DNA of 64,000 bases from Achromobacter pulmonis (lineage in GTDB: Bacteria > Pseudomonadota > Gammaproteobacteria > Burkholderiales > Burkholderiaceae_B): positions 62,001 through 126,000 of the forward strand of contig NZ_POQS01000006.1 in the NCBI RefSeq assembly GCF_002885955.2, read 5' to 3'. The notes under the pieces were generated by a model. It was given only the letters and a program-made list of their open reading frames with translations, had not been told where the DNA came from and made no database searches. The position numbers were made by a program, and so were the translations under genes. Positions within the stretch are counted from its first letter, which is position 1, and each line of letters starts with the position of its first letter. Positions 60,719 through 64,000 of this stretch are shown here, piece after piece.

Positions 60719-61492
60719 TTACCCCTGATAACGCAGCACCAGCCGCGTCGCCTCTTGCCAATAGCCCCCGTACACGACCCGTTCGGAATCACGCCCATAC
60801 AGGTGGTGCAGCATTGCGTTGGGGACGGGGAACAAGTCCTGCGCTTCTTGCAAAGCTTTATCACCCATGAAAAATCCGGCGTGGTTGACTCGGTCGGATC
60901 GAATCTGCATCAGCACCACGTCTCCGAACCGGATACCCTCGCCGATGGCCAACGGACGAAACCCAGCCTCTGCAAAGTGGTCCATGTATAGGTTCCCCGT
61001 TCGACCCGGCTCCCACCAACCGTCCTCCCGCGGAAAGTCAGGCAACACAATGCCGAGCTCCCGCGAGAATGCGTCCCGAATCAAGCTGTAGCAGTCCAGC
61101 ACGCCATGTGCGAAAGGACGACCGAGCAGCGGCGCCACATACCCCTCCGGCGCAAATCCCAACACTTCCTCGGCCGCCGGCGCGCCGCTGGCGTCTTGGG
61201 TCACCGCAACTATGAACCAGGGCAAGCCTGTGGCCTCGCATGCCACCCGATCAGCCTCGCTGGGCGTGGCAGGCATATCCGGGTGGGAATGGACAATCGC
61301 AGTGATGCGCCCAGCCTCTTCGGCGTCGGCGTAGTCCGCTGGGTCCATCACGAAATGATCCGAACCCGTTGCCAGGTTCTTACAGCGACGATAGGTTTCA
61401 ATATCGCCAATTTGCACCACCAGGCCGCAGCACTCGCGTGGGTACTCAGCCACCGCGTGCGCCCGGATGGCTGCCAATGTTCTCTTACGCAT
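60719..61492 (-). CDS. K: Phage tail protein K (JAMM + NlpC/P60)
   Basis: 257-aa lambda gpK homologue. The N-terminal JAB/MPN metalloprotease domain has 'IVHSHPDMPATPSEAD', and the C-terminal NlpC/P60 peptidase has its Cys in 'AHGVLDCYSLIRDAFS' and His in 'DRVNHAGFFMGDK'. Both sets of catalytic residues are present. Tail-tip assembly and probably wall penetration. 2 bp after L. Confidence 0.92.
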   Translation of the reverse strand: MRKRTLAAIRAHAVAEYPRECCGLVVQIGDIETYRRCKNLATGSDHFVMDPADYADAEEAGRITAIVHSHPDMPATPSEADRVACEATGLPWFIVAVTQDASGAPAAEEVLGFAPEGYVAPLLGRPFAHGVLDCYSLIRDAFSRELGIVLPDFPREDGWWEPGRTGNLYMDHFAEAGFRPLAIGEGIRFGDVVLMQIRSDRVNHAGFFMGDKALQEAQDLFPVPNAMLHHLYGRDSERVVYGGYWQEATRLVLRYQG

Positions 61493-61494
61493 GA

Positions 61495-62223
61495 TTAGCC
61501 CCTGATGCGATCCGCCGAAGGAAAGCCACCGAAATTGACCGTTTCGTATTCGCCGAAACGCTTCTTGCAGTCAGAAAGCAAACCCGAGCAGCGATCCAAG
61601 GCAGGATCGGAAACCGGATTTCCTTCTATGTCGAACATGCGCGCCCCTGTATAGCCGCAGTACGTTCCACGGTAGCCACCGATACTCAGCCAACCGCAAA
61701 CGCCGGCAATAATCTGGCGGGCCGGCAACATCTGCCCGGTAAAGTCCAGTGCGCTTGATAGCTCGAACTCGACAGTTTCTTTGGTTTCACCCGTCTTCTG
61801 TTGCACGATCCAGATATCGTCCTGGAAATGCTCATCGGGCGACGCCGTTGGATTACCCTCTGGAAAGTTCCGCGCGTCCAGGTACTTTCCCAAGGTACGA
61901 CGCACCACCACCCGAGCCCCAACCAAATCGTCAAGAGCAAGGCACAGCGCCGAAATCACCCCACCCAATGGCGTTCCATCTTCTTGCATTCCGACGTTTC
62001 CAACCCTCAGCTTAGGCGTTGGCTGCTCACCCTCTCCGGTAAGCTCGAGCCCTTCTGCCTCGATCGCCCAGGGGTCATACCGATTCCCCTGCCACCAGAT
62101 AGGACCGGCTTGGGCGTAACCGTGAAAGCGCAAGGTCGCCCCGCCGATGTTGCTCGCATCCAGTTCGAAAAGTCGAACGACTGCCCCTACCTCAAGTTTC
62201 TGGACGTCTGCGTTGATTCCCAT
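61495..62223 (-). CDS. L: Phage minor tail protein L
   Basis: 242-aa lambda gpL homologue with a start at 62223 ('MGINADVQKLEVGAVVRLFE'). The C-terminal domain keeps the four Cys seen in gpL for an iron-sulphur cluster: 'GVCGW', 'GTYCGYTG', 'DRCSG', 'SDCKKRFG'. 11 bp after the preceding gene. Confidence 0.92.
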   Translation of the reverse strand: MGINADVQKLEVGAVVRLFELDASNIGGATLRFHGYAQAGPIWWQGNRYDPWAIEAEGLELTGEGEQPTPKLRVGNVGMQEDGTPLGGVISALCLALDDLVGARVVVRRTLGKYLDARNFPEGNPTASPDEHFQDDIWIVQQKTGETKETVEFELSSALDFTGQMLPARQIIAGVCGWLSIGGYRGTYCGYTGARMFDIEGNPVSDPALDRCSGLLSDCKKRFGEYETVNFGGFPSADRIRG

Positions 62224-62234
62224 CCTCGAATCCT

Positions 62235-62669
62235 TTAGGCCGCAATACCAGCGGCCAAGATGAATAGACTGTCCAGGTCCTGCGCCGTCAGCCCCAGGGT
62301 GGCGGCGATGGCGATCAGCATTTCGCTGTCGCGGCGGAACCCCTGCAGGTCTGCCCAGGCCCGGCGATACATCGCCGGCGTCGCTGGGTCGTTGATGACC
62401 GCCTCGGCGGCCTCGAAGAGCGACATGTCGCCGTGGGGCGTCTGCCACATCGCCTCGCGGCCCTGGAATCGCGAGACGGCCTCCGGCACCGGTGCCGGAG
62501 GCTCCGGCGGTCCACCGGCCATAGCGATAAGCGATGCAGGCAGGCCGGCCAAGGGTGCGCCCGTGATGTCGTAGAACGCCAAGCCGCCCTCGGTTTCCTC
62601 GACGCGCACGTCGTCCTGTAGGCCCCAGTACTGGCCGGTTTCACTGTCTTGAAAGTACTTCACGGTCAA
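62235..62669 (-). CDS. Putative tail-fibre assembly protein
   Basis: 144-aa protein: beta-rich start ('VKYFQDSETGQYWGLQDDVR'), Pro-rich linker, helical C-terminal half ('YRRAWADLQGFRRDSEMLIA'). It overlaps the tail-fibre gene by 4 bp, the usual position of a fibre chaperone. The family is not certain. Confidence 0.6.
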   Translation of the reverse strand: MTVKYFQDSETGQYWGLQDDVRVEETEGGLAFYDITGAPLAGLPASLIAMAGGPPEPPAPVPEAVSRFQGREAMWQTPHGDMSLFEAAEAVINDPATPAMYRRAWADLQGFRRDSEMLIAIAATLGLTAQDLDSLFILAAGIAA

Positions 62670-64000
62670 TCCTCAAAATGGTCGGTGTAGCCACGCGCCC
62701 ACAGGGTGACGTTGCCGTTGCCGCCGTTCACTCGGAACTGCAAAGTAGGCACGCTCGGATTGGCGTATATCGGTACAGACCGGTCGGAAATCTGGTTCCA
62801 ACCCACACCGGATGCCATGAAGTAGACGAACTCGGAACGTCCGCCGCCTCTGGTCGGATGGTTCAGCTCCACCGACAAGTTTGGCTGCCCGGCGGCTGTG
62901 GTGGCCCATCCGGACAGATGAACGGTGTGGGAAATCGGCCCCGGCGTGCCCGTGCCCGGCGCGTAGGTCGTGCCCGCCACCACAGCGTCGAAGGTGTAGA
63001 TTCGTACGACGTTGTCGAACCAGAACTCGTTGCCGATCTGCGTAAACGCCATCAGGTTGTTACTGGCATCGGTGCGCACGGTTCCGATGCGGCGATAGTG
63101 GCTGTAGCCGGCGGGGCGATTGGCGGCTACGACCGACGTGTCGAAAGCCACCGCGACAAGGCCATCAGAATCCCGACGCAGCAGGAACACGTAGTACCAC
63201 CAGCCGGCCTGACGGGTGCCCGACAGCAGGCCGTTGCCGCTTGCGCCGTGCACGTACGCCCCAGACGTCTGTACCGTGCGCGTGTTGTTGGCGGTCAGCT
63301 CCAGCAGCACATCGCCGCTCGTCGATGCGCAGCGGCCGGGCTTGACCAAGATCGACGTCGCGTTCACCCACTCGGTGCCCAGGCCCTCGCGCTGCGTCGG
63401 AGTGACCGGCGCGAGCGCATACTTCGACAGGCCCGCGTTCCAACGGTGCCATCCGACCCCATCCACATAGAGATCCCCGTAGTCCGCCGTAGGTGCGTAT
63501 GAAGAAAACGAAGTGGGCGACCAGGGACCGGCCACACGCCACGAGTACCAAGTCCCGCCGACACTGCCGTATCGCTCGAACACAATAGGATGAACGTTGG
63601 AGGCCAGGGTGCAGACGAAGCGCTGGTAGATTTGGCTCGAACTCATGGCCACGACGTCCACGAATCCTCGGGCCATCAAGCCCGACAAGGAAGGCCAATT
63701 GGTCCCGCTATTGACGACCGCACCATTAGTCCAGATGTAGCGCGTATTGGGTGTGGTCAGCGTGTTGGCATCAGCAGCACTGCTCAGGGTCGTCTGCGTA
63801 ATGGCAGTCGCCATGTCAGCGTATTCTTTCCAAGCGGTCCACGTGCCGTTCGCATAGGTCCTCGTGAACATCTGGTTGCTATTGCCGGATGTGTAGCGCT
63901 GCACCACATACCCGGCAGGCGTACCTCCCGTGGAAACTTGCGCGAACACTTCCAAATTACCGGCCTGACCGATCGGAAAATTGGAGCCGCTGTTAGCAGC
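62666..64000 (-). CDS. Tail fibre protein with pyocin-knob repeats, 5' part beyond window
   Basis: The last 445 codons of a fibre gene; the frame stays open to the window edge. Two pyocin-knob-type repeats are visible: one from the edge to 'RTYANGTWTAWKEYA', and another from 'NSGTNWPSLSGLMARGFVDV' to 'GSVGGTWYSWRVAG'. A beta-rich distal part with 'VHGASGNGLLSGTRQAGWWY' follows and may be the receptor-binding end. It sits upstream of L rather than after J, unlike lambda. Confidence 0.82.
   Translation of the reverse strand, partial: AANSGSNFPIGQAGNLEVFAQVSTGGTPAGYVVQRYTSGNSNQMFTRTYANGTWTAWKEYADMATAITQTTLSSAADANTLTTPNTRYIWTNGAVVNSGTNWPSLSGLMARGFVDVVAMSSSQIYQRFVCTLASNVHPIVFERYGSVGGTWYSWRVAGPWSPTSFSSYAPTADYGDLYVDGVGWHRWNAGLSKYALAPVTPTQREGLGTEWVNATSILVKPGRCASTSGDVLLELTANNTRTVQTSGAYVHGASGNGLLSGTRQAGWWYYVFLLRRDSDGLVAVAFDTSVVAANRPAGYSHYRRIGTVRTDASNNLMAFTQIGNEFWFDNVVRIYTFDAVVAGTTYAPGTGTPGPISHTVHLSGWATTAAGQPNLSVELNHPTRGGGRSEFVYFMASGVGWNQISDRSVPIYANPSVPTLQFRVNGGNGNVTLWARGYTDHFED

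Larger units (their letters stand above)
51730..64000. mobile_element. Lambda-like prophage, left part
   Basis: Begins at the tRNA-Val remnant and runs past the window end. Content from left: small phage genes, a broken SRAP gene, lysis cassette (Rz1/Rz, endolysin, two holin-like proteins) and tail genes J, I, K, L and tail fibre, all late genes on the minus strand in lambda-type order. No integrase or repressor is in view; they should be at the far side. Confidence 0.85.

Overview
The window is GC-rich betaproteobacterial DNA, most like Bordetella or Achromobacter (Alcaligenaceae). The evidence is the gene content: a long-form argG, kup coupled to a TctDE-like two-component system, and a tonB-exbB-exbD cluster behind a Fur-like palindrome. 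Most of the window is two mobile elements sitting next to each other in that chromosome.

Region by region: (1) 1-8735 is chromosomal core: a LysR regulator, argG with a clean terminator, the response regulator - histidine kinase - kup operon, and tonB-exbB-exbD. (2) About 8.9-51.5 kb is an integrative conjugative element (ICE) of the Tn4371 type. It has a full mating-pair module (traG, trbBCDEJLFGI plus a TrbK-like lipoprotein), a VirD2-like relaxase, traF, parA, repA, parB, DUF2840/2285/2958/736/932 backbone genes and a tyrosine integrase at the right end. Its first cargo, between traG and the relaxase, is a chromate resistance operon (chrB, chrA, Fe-superoxide dismutase, a ChrB-domain protein). 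Its second cargo (about 40.5-50.2 kb) is lower in GC and is a defence island. (3) 51.42-51.73 kb is a junction: the end of the ICE, then a tRNA terminator and the 3' 47 nt of a tRNA-Val gene. (4) From about 51.73 kb to the window end is the start of a lambda-like prophage: a broken SRAP peptidase, a lysis cassette (two holin-like genes, endolysin candidate, Rz/Rz1) and tail-tip genes J, I, K, L and a tail fibre, all on the minus strand.

The defence island holds two separate TIR-based gene sets. The first (plus strand) is TIR-like, TIR-like, TIR, SLOG, resembling Thoeris parts. It is inactivated by an IS5-type element in gene 1, where removing the element and one CTAA copy restores the frame, and an IS3-type element in the SLOG gene. 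The second (minus strand) is an intact, tightly packed four-gene operon: ThsB-like TIR, Nmad2-type nucleotide-modification-associated protein, MazG-like pyrophosphohydrolase and uracil-DNA-glycosylase-fold protein. I do not recognise this combination as a named system, and it is the best candidate here for an undescribed antiphage system. A RadC tail remnant and a truncated DUF1016 gene mark where cargo replaced older ICE genes.

Regulatory and replication signals include three 19-bp iteron-like repeats between repA and parA, a perfect 11-bp inverted repeat ahead of the XRE regulator, a cluster of GAA-loop hairpins between traF and the relaxase that could be oriT, and triple half-sites over the chrB start.
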